Positions 63,483-64,000 of a stretch of 64,000 bases of DNA are shown piece after piece. Source of the stretch: CAVVUF01 sp963751425 (GTDB taxonomy: Bacteria; Chloroflexota; Anaerolineae; Anaerolineales; UBA4823); assembly GCA_963751425.1 (NCBI GenBank), contig CAVVUF010000004.1, positions 310,001 through 374,000 on the forward strand. Reading direction: 5' to 3'. Both the position numbers and the translations under genes were made by a program. Within the stretch, counting starts at the first letter, position 1, and each line of letters starts with the position of its first letter. The notes below the pieces were generated by a model. It worked only from the letters and a program-made list of their open reading frames with translations. It did no database searches and had not been told where the DNA came from.

Positions 63483-64000
63483 TCAGGATTGAGCCAGAAT
63501 ACGCTCTGCATTCCGGAAATAAACTTTCTCTAAAACCTCATCGGGCAGGTGTAAACCATAGATCATCCAGCGCCCCTGTCCAGGGATTTCGCCCGGGTTA
63601 TAGTTGAAATATTCGTCGTCGGTCTCCAGGAAACGGTAATAAATCCGGTAAGAATCCAGGTTAGGGCCTGCATCGGTGCCAAACAAGATCCGGTCGGCAT
63701 AGCGCAGGAAGAAACGCCGCGCGGTATACGGTTGGCGGCCCAGCTCTCCAATGCGTGCACCAATATCGATGTAGAAATTGGGACAGCGGTCTAACAGGTC
63801 GCCAACCCAGCCCAGGTTCTCCGCATACCAGGCTACATGCGCTCCGATGAAGGTCGTCTGCGGGTGACGTTCTACCACGCGCCCCATCGCATTGACAATG
63901 GAAAGGAAAGATGGGAAGGGCGGGCTGAGAAATTGCCAATCGGGGTTCCCTTGCAGCTCTTCCCAGCGTTCATTGTATTCATCAACCGGCTCAAAAAAGG
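63483..64000 (-). CDS. Amidohydrolase (TIM-barrel, PF04909-like), cut by window edge
   Basis: C-terminal 172 residues; the frame stays open to base 64000 (FFEPVDEYNERWEELQGNPDW), so the start lies outside. HPQTTFIGAHVAWYAEN (metal/active-site His), CPNFYIDIGARIGELGRQ and ADRILFGTDAGP (catalytic Asp) fit amidohydrolase family 2. First visible gene of the minus-strand sugar operon. Substrate unknown. Confidence 0.88.
   Translation of the reverse strand, partial: FFEPVDEYNERWEELQGNPDWQFLSPPFPSFLSIVNAMGRVVERHPQTTFIGAHVAWYAENLGWVGDLLDRCPNFYIDIGARIGELGRQPYTARRFFLRYADRILFGTDAGPNLDSYRIYYRFLETDDEYFNYNPGEIPGQGRWMIYGLHLPDEVLEKVYFRNAERILAQS

Overview
The window (about 55-60% GC) reads as a chromosome segment of a saccharolytic bacterium, most likely Chloroflexota (Anaerolineae-like). 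This placement is an inference from gene content and protein style: a 14-subunit NADH dehydrogenase operon, a STAND-type cyclase, DarA-like proteins, many glycosidases with ABC sugar uptake, and DUF6790 and DUF2723 proteins. No rRNA, tRNA or CRISPR was seen.

Layout. 1-11.8 kb (+): a galactoside-degradation cluster holding a GH2 beta-galactosidase (5' end cut off), a URO-D-like protein, a four-helix-bundle protein, a DUF4185-like protein, a CMD-like protein, a GH42 beta-galactosidase, a second GH2 and a sulfatase. 11.8-15.9 kb (+): a consensus promoter, a SAM-I riboswitch with terminator, then a Cys/Met PLP enzyme, aspartokinase and aspartate-semialdehyde dehydrogenase. 16-22 kb (+): a HAD-like protein, an orphan structured leader RNA with promoter and terminator, a multicopper oxidase, and SRPBCC, DUF6790, DUF402 and membrane proteins. 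22.3-25.3 kb (-): a cyclase/NB-ARC ATPase. 25.6-41.1 kb (-): nuoA-N, with nuoG and nuoH read as one frame. 41.2-44.8 kb (-): dnaG-rpoD. 44.9-48.4 kb (-): an FHA-GAF-cyclase protein, two DarA-like small proteins and an MFS transporter. 48.6 kb (+): a glycosyltransferase. 49.6-64 kb (-): a sugar operon holding an amidohydrolase, a SIS isomerase/deaminase-like protein, an ABC binding protein and two permeases, a DUF2723 protein, a GH4 glycosidase, an MFS transporter, a PfkB kinase, LacD-like and GatZ-like aldolase proteins, an alpha/beta hydrolase and a phosphotransferase. Together the two sugar regions suggest that galactosides or amino-galactosides are cut (GH2, GH42, sulfatase, GH4), imported, isomerised, phosphorylated and cleaved by tagatose-bisphosphate-type aldolases.

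What stands out. (1) The nuo operon is riddled with short palindromes built on GATGnGTACATC, often in 18-nt (6-codon) tandem steps. They lie between genes, at start codons and inside coding ends. They give NuoK and NuoL MYSS-type N-termini, build hexapeptide repeats in NuoE, NuoF and NuoG, and lie at the point where nuoG runs into nuoH without a stop. A second, GC-rich palindrome family (GTAGGGGCGG type) is also embedded in nuoF and nuoG. (2) The first GH2 enzyme carries an insertion of about 100 residues resembling a death-like effector-associated domain. (3) A promoter, structured RNA and terminator precede the multicopper oxidase and match no riboswitch class I know.

Caution: at least twelve single-base frame breaks, many in short homopolymers, interrupt otherwise intact genes, including nuoF and nuoN. 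An indel-prone assembly is the simplest explanation, so the entries typed pseudogene are probably functional genes.
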